From assembly GCA_023395595.1 (NCBI GenBank), contig JAEWYO010000036.1, forward strand, positions 4,319 to 68,318: a stretch of 64,000 bases of DNA. Direction: 5' to 3'. The notes beneath the pieces were generated by a model. The model searched no databases, was not told the origin of the DNA, and saw only the letters and a program-made list of their open reading frames with translations. This DNA comes from Bacillota bacterium (lineage in GTDB: Bacteria; Bacillota; Clostridia; Christensenellales; CAG-138). The translations under genes and the position numbers were made by a program. Of the stretch, positions 17,955-26,142 are shown in pieces. Positions within the stretch are counted from its first letter, which is position 1, and each line of letters opens with the position of its first letter.

Positions 17955-18662
17955 ATGTCATTGATTCAGGTTACAAACGCCGCGTTTCGATACGACGGCA
18001 AAGAGGTGGTCAGCGGGCTGAATTTCAGCGTAAATGACTGCGACTATCTCTGCATCGTCGGCGAAAACGGCTCCGGTAAGAGCACGCTCGTCAAGGGTTT
18101 GCTCGGTTTAAAAACGCCGCACAGCGGAACCATCACACTCGGCGAAGGCCTCACCGCGCGCCAGATCGGCTACCTGCCGCAGCAGAAGGAGAGCCAGCGC
18201 GACTTTCCCGCCAGCGTGCAGGAGGTCGTGCTCTCCGGCACACTCAATTCGCTCGGGTTTCGCCCGTTTTACACACGCACGCAGAAAAAGAATGCCTTGT
18301 TGCAGTTGGAGCGCGTAGGCCTGCTGCCGCAAAAGAACGCGGCGTATAGCGAGCTCTCCGGCGGGCAGCAGCAGCGCGTGCTGCTTGCGCGCGCGCTCGC
18401 CGCCACGCAAAAATTACTGATTCTTGACGAACCCATCGCGAGCCTCGACCCCGTTGCGGCAGCCGAGATGTATCGTCTGATCGAGGAGATCAACCGCAAC
18501 CACGGCGTGACCGTCGTCATGGTGTCGCATGACCCGCACGCGGCGGCGCACGAGGCGAGCAGCGTGCTGCATCTAGACAACCGGCAACTTTTCTACGGTT
18601 CTTCGGCGGACTATCGCAAAAGCGACATTGGAAAACGGTTTTTAGGCGGTGAAGGCAGATGA
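17955..18662 (+). CDS. znuC: Metal ABC transporter ATP-binding protein (ZnuC type)
   Basis: A 235-residue ABC ATPase with Walker A GENGSGKST (36-44), Q-loop around YLPQQKE (73-79), signature LSGGQ (134-138) and Walker B ILILDEP-like LLILDEP (154-160). The ATG at 17955 is chosen because homologues begin at MSLIQV-type starts and GGGAGG lies upstream; alternative upstream starts extend into non-conserved sequence. It overlaps the permease gene by ATGA. It energises import together with the lipoprotein and permease. Confidence 0.9.
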   Translation: MSLIQVTNAAFRYDGKEVVSGLNFSVNDCDYLCIVGENGSGKSTLVKGLLGLKTPHSGTITLGEGLTARQIGYLPQQKESQRDFPASVQEVVLSGTLNSLGFRPFYTRTQKKNALLQLERVGLLPQKNAAYSELSGGQQQRVLLARALAATQKLLILDEPIASLDPVAAAEMYRLIEEINRNHGVTVVMVSHDPHAAAHEASSVLHLDNRQLFYGSSADYRKSDIGKRFLGGEGR

Positions 18663-19489
18663 TCGATGTGATTCGCGAAATGCTATCCTATCCGTTTCTG
18701 GTGCGCGCGCTCACGGTCGGGCTGCTGGTTGCGCTCTGCGCGTCGCTGCTGGGTGTGAGCCTCGTGCTCAAGCGCTTTTCGATGATTGGCGACGGGCTTT
18801 CGCACGTTGGCTTCGGCGCGCTCGCCATCGCGTCTGTCGCGGGAATTGCGCCGCTGTATCTTGCAATCCCGGTCTGCATTGCAGCGTCTTTTTTGCTGCT
18901 TCGCATGAGCGAGAGCACGCGCATCAAGGGTGACGCTGCCATCGCAATGCTTTCCGCCGGCGCGCTCGCCATCGGCGTGATGGTTGTCTCCATGACCACG
19001 GGCATGAATACCGACGTGTATAACTACATGTTCGGCAGCATCCTCTCGCTCTCCTCTGCGGATGCAACGCTTTCCATCGTGCTCAGCGGCGTGGTGCTGG
19101 TGCTGTTTGTGCTGTTTTATCCGCGCCTCTTTGCGGTCACGTTTGACGAATCCTTCTCCCGCGCAACGGGCATCCCCACCCGCGCGTACAACGCGGCTCT
19201 CGCGACATTGGCCTCCATCACGGTCGTGCTCGGCATGCGGATGATGGGCGCGCTGCTGATCTCCAGTCTGATCATTTTCCCCGTGCTGACGGCGATGCGC
19301 ATCGGCAAACGGTACCTCACCGTGACGCTGCTCTCCGCCGGGGTTGCGATTGCGGGCTTCCTTCTTGGCATGCTGGTGAGCTATGTTTACGAAGCGCCAA
19401 GCGGCGCCAGCATCGTCTGCGTCAATATCGTCCTGTTCGTCTTGTTCGCGATTGCGGGCGCAATTAAGAACGCGATCACAAAAAAGTAA
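18659..19489 (+). CDS. znuB: Metal ABC transporter permease (ZnuB family)
   Basis: A 276-residue integral membrane protein of the ABC-3 family with about eight hydrophobic segments and the characteristic segments LVLKRFSMIGDGLSHVGFGA near the N-terminus and GALLISSLIIFPVLTA in the C-terminal half. It overlaps the ATPase gene by ATGA and is followed by a strong terminator, so it ends the metal-uptake operon. Confidence 0.9.
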   Translation: MIDVIREMLSYPFLVRALTVGLLVALCASLLGVSLVLKRFSMIGDGLSHVGFGALAIASVAGIAPLYLAIPVCIAASFLLLRMSESTRIKGDAAIAMLSAGALAIGVMVVSMTTGMNTDVYNYMFGSILSLSSADATLSIVLSGVVLVLFVLFYPRLFAVTFDESFSRATGIPTRAYNAALATLASITVVLGMRMMGALLISSLIIFPVLTAMRIGKRYLTVTLLSAGVAIAGFLLGMLVSYVYEAPSGASIVCVNIVLFVLFAIAGAIKNAITKK

Positions 19490-19500
19490 ACCTTCCGGTT

Positions 19501-19545
19501 ACACAAAAGCACGCAGGCTGATTTGCCCGCGTGCTTTTTTTGTGT
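19501..19545. terminator. Bidirectional terminator after znuB
   Basis: Stem AAAAGCACGC/GCGTGCTTTT (19505-19514 and 19529-19538) flanked by A- and T-rich arms ACAC/GTGT. It serves the metal operon and can also stop transcription from the convergent HTH gene. Confidence 0.85.
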
Positions 19546-19552
19546 TTTGTAA

Positions 19553-19697
19553 TTACAGCCGCTTTGCAACCAGCCCGTGTCGGTTCTGATTTACAGCCGC
19601 TTTGCAACAAGCCCGTGCCGGTTCTGATTTACAGCCGCTTTGCAACCAGCCCGTGTCGGTTCTGATTTATAGCCGCTTTGCAACCAGCCCGTGCCGG
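19553..19697. repeat. Tandem 38-bp repeat copying the 3' end of the HTH-superoxide reductase gene
   Basis: Units begin at 19553, 19591, 19629 and 19667, exactly 38 bp apart; the fourth is the true end of the gene, whose TAA stop is at 19667-19669. Copies 1 and 3 are identical; copies 2 and 4 differ at a few bases. Each unit carries, on the minus strand, the codons for NRHGLVAKRL and the stop codon, so the last ten codons are repeated three more times downstream of the stop. There are no spacers, so this is not a CRISPR array. Confidence 0.95.
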
Positions 19698-20251
19698 TTG
19701 CAGTAGGCATAGAGCATGCCCCGCCCGCGCACGGGAAAGCGCGCGGAGGCGTCCTGCTCCGGATAGAGTTTGATCATCTGCATGCGATCCGCTAGCACCA
19801 GCGCAAAAAACGAGATGAAGTGTGTTTTCTCCATCGGATGCTGCATGCTCACGAACAAGTCGCCTTCTATGGTCTGCGTCGTGATTGTGTGCTCGTCCTC
19901 GTCCTTCTCCGCCTCCAGCGGCGGGAGTTGCACACCGCAGCAGCTAAACGCGCCTTCGCCCGCCGAAAAGATCACATTTCCGCAGACCGGGCAAACATAA
20001 AACTTACTGCGGAGCATGTTCCCGTGGCGGTTGGTATTCTGTACGCATTCGCCGGAGAACAGCTCCGCCAGCGACACGCCAAGCGTCTTTGCCAACGGCT
20101 CGATGAGGCTGATGTCCGGCAATCCCCTGCCGGATTCCCATTTGGAGACGGCCTTGTCGCTGACCATCAACTTTTCCGCAAGCTGCTTTTGCGTATATCC
20201 TTTTTTCTCACGCAGGAGCTTGATCGTGCTCCCCGTAACATAATTGTTCAT
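19667..20251 (-). CDS. HTH (XRE) protein fused to a desulfoferrodoxin/superoxide reductase-like domain
   Basis: A 194-residue protein. Residues 5-65 are a Cro/CI-type HTH (SDKAVSKWESGRGLPD). Residues 85-105 hold a desulforedoxin-like centre (C87, C90, C104, C105). The C-terminal part has the five ligands expected for the superoxide reductase iron centre: H121, H138 in QHPM, H144 in THF, C184 and H187 in YCNRHG. The ATG at 20251 is preferred because GGAGA lies upstream; the extension to 20281 is not needed. Superoxide reductase turns superoxide into peroxide; here it may work as a sensor or as an enzyme bound to DNA. No adjacent target gene is obvious. Confidence 0.85.
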   Translation of the reverse strand: MNNYVTGSTIKLLREKKGYTQKQLAEKLMVSDKAVSKWESGRGLPDISLIEPLAKTLGVSLAELFSGECVQNTNRHGNMLRSKFYVCPVCGNVIFSAGEGAFSCCGVQLPPLEAEKDEDEHTITTQTIEGDLFVSMQHPMEKTHFISFFALVLADRMQMIKLYPEQDASARFPVRGRGMLYAYCNRHGLVAKRL

Positions 20252-20385
20252 TTGGTTTTCTCCATTCGGTTCGGTTGCCATCGGTTCCTACCGGAACCAC
20301 GCTCAGGTTGAGTTAAGCATAGCACCCAAAGGATCAACGGACAACCTACGAAACGTGGAGATCGGAGTTATTTATATTTCGAGTA

Positions 20386-21978
20386 TCACAGCCCCAGCGC
20401 ATCGGCAATCGCTTCCAGAATGCCTTCGCTGCTGTGGGTCGCACCCGAGACGGTGTCCACATTGACGCCTTGCGCGGTGATCACGCGGTCAATCATCTTC
20501 CCCTCCGCGCGGCTGAAATACTTCTTCGTGTCGCGATAATGGTCGATGTTGATATTTGTGATATATCCGTTCACGACGGTCACGGTCACGTCGATATCGC
20601 CTTTGTGCCCTCTGCCTGTGCCGGAATATTCCCCGTCCGCAAGCGAGATCGGCCCGAGCTGGATCGTTGGCGTTGGCGAAGGCGAGGGCGTCGGCGTCGC
20701 AACGGGGCTTGGCGTCGGCGTAAGCTGCGGCATCGGCGTTTCGCCGGATGAATCCACCGCAAAGGAGACAGGCTCGCTCTGCTGCTGTGTCTGCTCCTGC
20801 GGCACGCCCTCCAGGGCGTTTTTCACCGCGTCGATGATGCCAAAGCTACTGAACGTCGCGCCCGAAACCGTGTCCACCTCCGCGCTCTGCGCGGCGATGA
20901 TCGCGGGGATCACCTGCGCCTTTGCCTGATTGAAAAACAGTGTGTCGTCGCCGGTTTCCTCCACGTGGATGTCCACGATGGAACCGTTTGTAACCACCAC
21001 AGAAACGCTGGTCGTGCCGTGAAATCCATCCCCACTGCCGGAATACGTTCCGTCGGTATAGCTGCCGGCATATGCGCCCTGCTTGGTGCTCAGGCTTGCG
21101 GCAACCGCGGCGATCTGCCGCTCGGTCGCCTGATTGGAGGCGATGTTTCCCTCAAAATACATACCTGTGAGCCCAATCACCGCAACCGCCGTCGCGAGGG
21201 CGGGCTTCGGGTTCGCGCGGACATTGTCGCGCGGGCAGATCTCCACGCAGCTCATGCAGTCGATACACTCCGCGCTCTTGACCACGTTTGTGCGGTAGAG
21301 CGGAATCCCCATCGTGCAGTGCTTGGTGCAAGCGCGGCAGGGGCCGCATTTCGCACGCGGTTTTCGAATTTTGAACAGCCGCGTCTTGGAAACAATTGCA
21401 AACACCGCGCCAAGCGGGCAAAGATAGCGGCAAAAGAACCGCTCGATATACAACGAACCCGCGATGATGACAAGCAGCAGAGCCATGCCGACGGAGAAAA
21501 TCGTGTCCATATCCGTCCAACCGTCAAGTTTTGTGAGCATGCCAAACACCGTCCAGGGGTTGCCTGTTCCGTCCAAAACGGAGATGCCGAGCGTCCAGAT
21601 GACCAAAACGATGAACGCCAGCAGCACGTATTTCAGCTTCTTGAGCAAACGATCAAACTTTGAACCGATCTTCGGGCGCTTGAGCTTGAGCTTTGACCCC
21701 AGATACCAGAAGAAATCCCCCATCGTGCCAAACGCGCACAAAAACCCGCAGAAGAATCGCCCCATGATCGCCGTGATGACCAGCAGGCTCACGGTGAGCA
21801 CGAGCTGTCCCGTGAGCGCTGCGCCGTTGAACGAGCCGCTGATAAGCGCCACATAGATCGATTTGATTGCTGCAAATGAATACAAAAACAGCCCCGGAAA
21901 GAGGATCAACGAGGCTATTTGAATGATGCGCCGCGTCAGCGTCAGCGCGGTGATCTTATGAAACAGTTTTTTCTTCAT
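20386..21978 (-). CDS. NapH/NosR-like membrane iron-sulfur protein with two FMN-binding domains
   Basis: A 530-residue protein. The N-terminal membrane part has about five hydrophobic segments with C77/C81 and C183/C187 (RFFCxxLC motifs). Two ferredoxin-type clusters follow (C211, C214, C217, C221 and C238, C241, C244, C248). After another membrane segment come two extracytoplasmic FMN-binding domains, about 300-390 and 443-530, each with the SGAT flavinylation motif (attachment threonines near 375 and 514), joined by a Pro/Thr/Ser linker at about 413-438. It likely moves electrons across the membrane to covalently bound FMN. The upstream apbE gene encodes the matching flavin transferase. Confidence 0.88.
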   Translation of the reverse strand: MKKKLFHKITALTLTRRIIQIASLILFPGLFLYSFAAIKSIYVALISGSFNGAALTGQLVLTVSLLVITAIMGRFFCGFLCAFGTMGDFFWYLGSKLKLKRPKIGSKFDRLLKKLKYVLLAFIVLVIWTLGISVLDGTGNPWTVFGMLTKLDGWTDMDTIFSVGMALLLVIIAGSLYIERFFCRYLCPLGAVFAIVSKTRLFKIRKPRAKCGPCRACTKHCTMGIPLYRTNVVKSAECIDCMSCVEICPRDNVRANPKPALATAVAVIGLTGMYFEGNIASNQATERQIAAVAASLSTKQGAYAGSYTDGTYSGSGDGFHGTTSVSVVVTNGSIVDIHVEETGDDTLFFNQAKAQVIPAIIAAQSAEVDTVSGATFSSFGIIDAVKNALEGVPQEQTQQQSEPVSFAVDSSGETPMPQLTPTPSPVATPTPSPSPTPTIQLGPISLADGEYSGTGRGHKGDIDVTVTVVNGYITNINIDHYRDTKKYFSRAEGKMIDRVITAQGVNVDTVSGATHSSEGILEAIADALGL

Positions 21979-22058
21979 CTATCTCTCTCTTGTATATCGT
22001 TTCGCCGCGTGCCGGACATTGCCAGCGCATCAATGGAACGCATGATTCATTTTCTTGA

Positions 22059-23030
22059 TTATAATAACTCAAAATTGCCGCGCAAGCCGTCGGTGCAAAA
22101 AACATCCAGCGCATCCGTCACAAACACCGCCTGATAGCCCGCCTGTTGAATCAGCGGCAGCCCTTTTTCCGCACCGAGCACGAAAACCGCCGTGGACAGT
22201 GCGTCCAGCGCAAGAGCGCTGCTGCCAATGAGCGTCACATTCCGCAAGCCCGATCGGGACGGATAGCCTGTGCGCGGGTCCAGAATATGGTGATAGCGCG
22301 TGCCATCCACCTCATAGTATCGCTCGTAGTCGCCTGAGGTCACCGCGCACGCATCCGTGAGCAGCACGCGACCCATCGGGATGCCCGTCATACGGTCAGG
22401 ATGCTGGATACCGACGTGCTTGCCTTCGCCGATGACGCTCACGGTGCCGCCGAGGTTGACCAGCGCGCTCGTGATGCCGCCTTCGGTCAGAATCCGCCGC
22501 ACCTCGTCCGCCGCATAGCCTTTCGCGATGGCACCAAGATCAAGACTTTGTCCGAAACGCCGAAGCTCCGCCGTCTGTGCCTCGTCATCGAGCAGAATGT
22601 CTTCGTCGTTGACCAGCAGCAGCGCGTGCTCCACCTCCGCGCGGGAAGGGACCGTTCCGCAGCGGGCATGGATTTCCCAAAGAGCACTGAGCGCGCGGGT
22701 GGTAATCGAAAACGCGTTTTCGCTCAGTGCGTTATAGCGTTTGCTCTCGCTGAGCAAAAAGAAGGCATCCTTGCCGAGCGGCACACTGCTGCATCCGGCA
22801 GACGCATTCAGCAGCGAAAGCTCGCTCTCCGGCTGAAACACGGAAAGGCAGTCGTGTAGAAACAGCACCCGCTCTTTTGCGCGCATCAGCGCTTCCCCCG
22901 CCGCAACCCGCTCTGCATAGGCATAGACCGAAATATGGTTCGTCGTGCCGAGCGCGGTGAATGCCGTCTCGATTGAAATCTCGTCCGGCGCGGCAGTATT
23001 TTGTCGTTTTTGTTCCGTCGTATTCTGCAT
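22059..23030 (-). CDS. apbE: FAD:protein FMN transferase (ApbE)
   Basis: A 323-residue protein with the ApbE signatures: SLDLGAIAKGYAAD near 165-178, LVNLGGTVSVIG near 194-205, and YHHILDPRTGYPSR near 247-260, plus acidic metal-binding residues near the C-terminus (ALDALSTAVFV). It transfers FMN from FAD to Thr in SGAT-type motifs of extracytoplasmic proteins. It is 80 bp upstream of the two-FMN-domain protein on the same strand, its obvious substrate. A classical lipobox is not visible at the N-terminus, so export or membrane attachment is unclear. Confidence 0.9.
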   Translation of the reverse strand: MQNTTEQKRQNTAAPDEISIETAFTALGTTNHISVYAYAERVAAGEALMRAKERVLFLHDCLSVFQPESELSLLNASAGCSSVPLGKDAFFLLSESKRYNALSENAFSITTRALSALWEIHARCGTVPSRAEVEHALLLVNDEDILLDDEAQTAELRRFGQSLDLGAIAKGYAADEVRRILTEGGITSALVNLGGTVSVIGEGKHVGIQHPDRMTGIPMGRVLLTDACAVTSGDYERYYEVDGTRYHHILDPRTGYPSRSGLRNVTLIGSSALALDALSTAVFVLGAEKGLPLIQQAGYQAVFVTDALDVFCTDGLRGNFELL

Positions 23031-23356
23031 AGAACCAGTTTAACGTTTTTTAATTGACAAACAAGCACAAAACGGTGTCAATTTGTGGCAAAATGAGAAC
23101 ATGGCGTAACAAGAATATACATATTTTGAAATAGAATAAATATTTGTAAAATTTTCTTGATCTATTGCAGTTTTCGACTTTCTTCGGAAACATTCTCGAT
23201 TGTCTCTCCAGCCTCTTTCTCGCGTGAAATATGCAAGAATATTGCATATTGTTCTTGTCATGGTGTAATTTTGATCTTGTCATAGGGTGGAATCTATGCG
23301 ATAATTTGTTTTTCGGTGTGTTCCACAACTACTGCACGGAAAGGCGGCGCGGCAGC
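23031..23356. other. AT-rich divergent intergenic region
   Basis: About 325 bp, clearly richer in A/T than the surroundings, between the divergent apbE and fumarase genes. It should carry both promoters. No gene or strong secondary structure recognised; an in-frame upstream ATG for the fumarase gene at 23231 lies in non-conserved sequence. Confidence 0.5.
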
Positions 23357-24196
23357 ATGCGGATCGTTCAGGCCGCACAACTCATCGAACCCATACGCAG
23401 GCTCTGCCTGCGTGCCTGCTGCAACCTGCCAACAGATGCGGTCTTTGCTCTGTCCTCCGCCCGCAAACGGGAAGAGACGGGCAGCGCCGCGCGAAACGTG
23501 CTTGATCAACTGCTCGAAAACCAGCAGCTTGCCCGCGAAAAAAATCGCCCGATCTGTCAGGATACCGGCATGGCGGTCGTCTTTGCCGACATCGGGCAGG
23601 ACGCATTCATTCAAGGCGATCTTTCCGCTGCCGTCAACGAAGGCGTGCGGCTTGCCTATACCGAAGGCTATTTGCGCAAATCCGTTCTCGACCCCCTCAC
23701 GCGCACCAACACCGGGGACAACACCCCCGCCGTTCTGCATGTGCGCTTCGTTCCCGGGGAAACCATCACGCTCACCGTCGCGCCGAAGGGATTCGGCAGC
23801 GAAAACATGAGTCGGCTTTTCATGCTTCCGCCATCCGCAGGAATTGAAGGAATTCTCACCCACATTCTGACCACGGTTCAGGATGCGGGTGCTTCTGCTT
23901 GCCCGCCCGTCGTGGTTGGCGTTGGCATCGGCGGCACGATGGAATCCTGCGCGCTGCTGGCAAAGCGACAACTGCTGCGTCCGCTGGGCGAACGGGCAGA
24001 GCGTGAAGATGTAGCGCAGATCGAGCAGGAGGCGCTCCAACGCATCAACCAAAGCGGCATCGGCCCGATGGGACTCGGCGGCAACACAACCGCGCTTGCC
24101 GTACATGCGGCGGTTCAGCCGACCCACATCGCCGGGCTTCCGCTGGCGGTCAACATCCAGTGCCATGCGTGCCGCCACGCAAGCTGTGAGGTGTAA
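23357..24196 (+). CDS. fumA: Class I fumarate hydratase, alpha subunit
   Basis: A 279-residue protein matching the N-terminal half of iron-sulfur fumarase/L(+)-tartrate dehydratase: CQDTGMAVVF (cluster cysteine), NTGDNTPAVLH, APKGFGSENMSRL, GVGIGGTMESC (second cluster cysteine) and GPMGLGGNTTA. The final cluster cysteine lies in the C-terminal HACRHASC region. It interconverts fumarate and malate together with the beta subunit, which begins 4 bp downstream. Its placement before purA and purB links it to fumarate released in purine synthesis. A tartrate dehydratase role cannot be ruled out by sequence. Confidence 0.88.
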   Translation: MRIVQAAQLIEPIRRLCLRACCNLPTDAVFALSSARKREETGSAARNVLDQLLENQQLAREKNRPICQDTGMAVVFADIGQDAFIQGDLSAAVNEGVRLAYTEGYLRKSVLDPLTRTNTGDNTPAVLHVRFVPGETITLTVAPKGFGSENMSRLFMLPPSAGIEGILTHILTTVQDAGASACPPVVVGVGIGGTMESCALLAKRQLLRPLGERAEREDVAQIEQEALQRINQSGIGPMGLGGNTTALAVHAAVQPTHIAGLPLAVNIQCHACRHASCEV

Positions 24197-24200
24197 GCCG

Positions 24201-24737
24201 ATGGAGTATCGCATGAACGCACCTCTCGGGCAGGCAGATTTAGCCGTTTTGCACGCCGGAGACGTGGTATACTTAACCGGTAGAATCTATACCGCCCGCG
24301 ACGCGGCACACGCACGGTTTGCCCAATTGCTCAAAAGCGGCGAACCCCTGCCCGTGCCAAAGGGTGCGTGCATCTATTATTGTGGGCCATGTCCGGCCGC
24401 GCCCGGCGAGGTCATCGGCCCGTGCGGACCGACCACCAGCAAACGCATGGATGCCTATACCCCGGCGCTGATCGACTACGGCATCGCACAATTCATCGGC
24501 AAAGGCGCGAGAAATGCCGCCGTCAACGCCGCGATGCTGGGTCGCGCGGTACACTTCGCCGCGACAGGGGGAGCTGGCATGCTCTATGCCTCGCGCATCA
24601 CGGACTGCGAACTCGTCGCGTTCGGCGATCTGGGCGCGGAGGCGGTCTATCGCCTGGAGGTGGTCGATTTCCCCGTGGTCGTAACGTATGATCTAATGGG
24701 AAACGACGCGTATGCACGGGCGATGCAGAATTCGTAA
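24201..24737 (+). CDS. fumB: Class I fumarate hydratase, beta subunit
   Basis: A 178-residue protein matching the fumarase C-terminal domain: VVYLTGRIYTARDAAH, IYYCGPCPA, IGPCGPTTSKRMD, and FIGKGAR. The start at 24201 lies 4 bp after the alpha stop; a second ATG at 24213 is possible. It forms the heteromeric enzyme with the upstream subunit. Confidence 0.88.
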   Translation: MEYRMNAPLGQADLAVLHAGDVVYLTGRIYTARDAAHARFAQLLKSGEPLPVPKGACIYYCGPCPAAPGEVIGPCGPTTSKRMDAYTPALIDYGIAQFIGKGARNAAVNAAMLGRAVHFAATGGAGMLYASRITDCELVAFGDLGAEAVYRLEVVDFPVVVTYDLMGNDAYARAMQNS

Positions 24738-24867
24738 ATTTTGTAATTCCGTATGCTTACGGAGTTGCTGTTATAGGTTCAATTTGGAAGTTAGTTAGAA
24801 CGCAGTGAAGCAAGAAATTGTATCGCTGCTAGCATAAAGGGTTTCAATTTGGAAAGGAGCGGAAGAA

Positions 24868-26136
24868 ATGAACTGTGCAATCGTAGGAATCAACTGGGGT
24901 GACGAAGGAAAAGGCCGCATGGTAGACCTCATCGCCGCGGATTATGACGTGGTCGTGCGCTATCAGGGCGGCAACAACGCGGGACACACCGTGGTCAACG
25001 AATATGGTAAATTTGCGCTGCACCTCTTGCCCAGCGGCATTTTCCGCAACGGCGTGGTCAACGTCCTCGGCAACGGCGCGGTCATCGACCCGGAGAAGCT
25101 GCTCGAAGAGATGGATGAGCTGCGCAGCAAGGGCATTTCCATCACGCCCGAAAACCTGAAAGTCAGCGACCGCGCGCCGATCGTGTTCCCCTACCATCGC
25201 GATCAGGACGCACTGGAAGAAGCGCGCCTCGCGGATGCAAAATACGGCTCCACCAAGCGCGGTATCGCTCCTGTTTACGGCGACAAATACCTCAAGAAGA
25301 CCATCATGCTCGGCGAGCTGTTTTATCCGGAATACCTGAAGAAGCGCCTTGAAGGCATCCTCGAATGGAAGAATCTCACGCTCAAAAACGTCTACGGCGG
25401 CAAGACCTATTCGCTCGACGAAATCTGGGAGTGGTTGATGACCTATGGCGAGCGGCTCAAACCGTTTATCTGCGACACGGGCGCATATCTGAGAAGCGTA
25501 GACGGCAAGAAGAACATTCTCTTCGAGGCACAGCTTGGCGTGCTTCGAGACATCGACTTCGGCATCTTCCCCTATACCTCCAGCTCCGCGCCGCTGGCCG
25601 CCTATGCGCCGATTGGCGCGGGCATGCCGGGCACAAAGATCGACAGCGTCGTCGGCGTGGTGAAGGCATACTCCACCTGCGTGGGCGAAGGCCCGTTCAC
25701 GGCGGAATGGTTCGGCGAAGAAGCATCCCGCCTGCGTGAAGCGGGCGCGGAATACGGCGCGGCAACCGGTCGTCCCCGCCGCGTGGGTCCAATCGACATC
25801 GTCGCGACCCGCTACGGCGTCGCCATGCAGGGCGCAACCGAAGTCGCGCTGACCAAGATCGACATCCTTTCTTATATGGATCAGATTCCGGTCTGCGTGC
25901 AGTATGAGCTAAACGGCGTGAAGACGGACGACTTCCCCTTCCCCGCCGCGATTGCCGAAGCAAAGCCCGTGATCGAATACATGCCCGGCTGGAAGTGCGA
26001 TGTTTCCAAGTGCCGCACATTTGAAGAACTGCCCAAGACCGCGCAGGACTATATCAACTTCATCGAAAAGAACATCGGCTGCCCGATTACGAACATCTCC
26101 GTCGGCGCCGCGCGCGACGAGATCATCCGGAGGTAA
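24868..26136 (+). CDS. purA: Adenylosuccinate synthetase
   Basis: A 422-residue protein, the usual PurA length, with the N-terminal GTP loop INWGDEGKGR (8-17), GGNNAGHT (34-41) and the C-terminal PITNISVG-type end. It joins IMP and aspartate using GTP in the first step of AMP synthesis. AAAGGAG precedes the ATG. It is followed 6 bp later by purB, so both steps from IMP to AMP are co-transcribed. Confidence 0.95.
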   Translation: MNCAIVGINWGDEGKGRMVDLIAADYDVVVRYQGGNNAGHTVVNEYGKFALHLLPSGIFRNGVVNVLGNGAVIDPEKLLEEMDELRSKGISITPENLKVSDRAPIVFPYHRDQDALEEARLADAKYGSTKRGIAPVYGDKYLKKTIMLGELFYPEYLKKRLEGILEWKNLTLKNVYGGKTYSLDEIWEWLMTYGERLKPFICDTGAYLRSVDGKKNILFEAQLGVLRDIDFGIFPYTSSSAPLAAYAPIGAGMPGTKIDSVVGVVKAYSTCVGEGPFTAEWFGEEASRLREAGAEYGAATGRPRRVGPIDIVATRYGVAMQGATEVALTKIDILSYMDQIPVCVQYELNGVKTDDFPFPAAIAEAKPVIEYMPGWKCDVSKCRTFEELPKTAQDYINFIEKNIGCPITNISVGAARDEIIRR

Positions 26137-26142
26137 GCATTC

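Noticed and set aside
19553..19697. Possible CRISPR array (regular 38-bp units)
   Set aside because: Units are contiguous without spacers and match the end of the adjacent gene.
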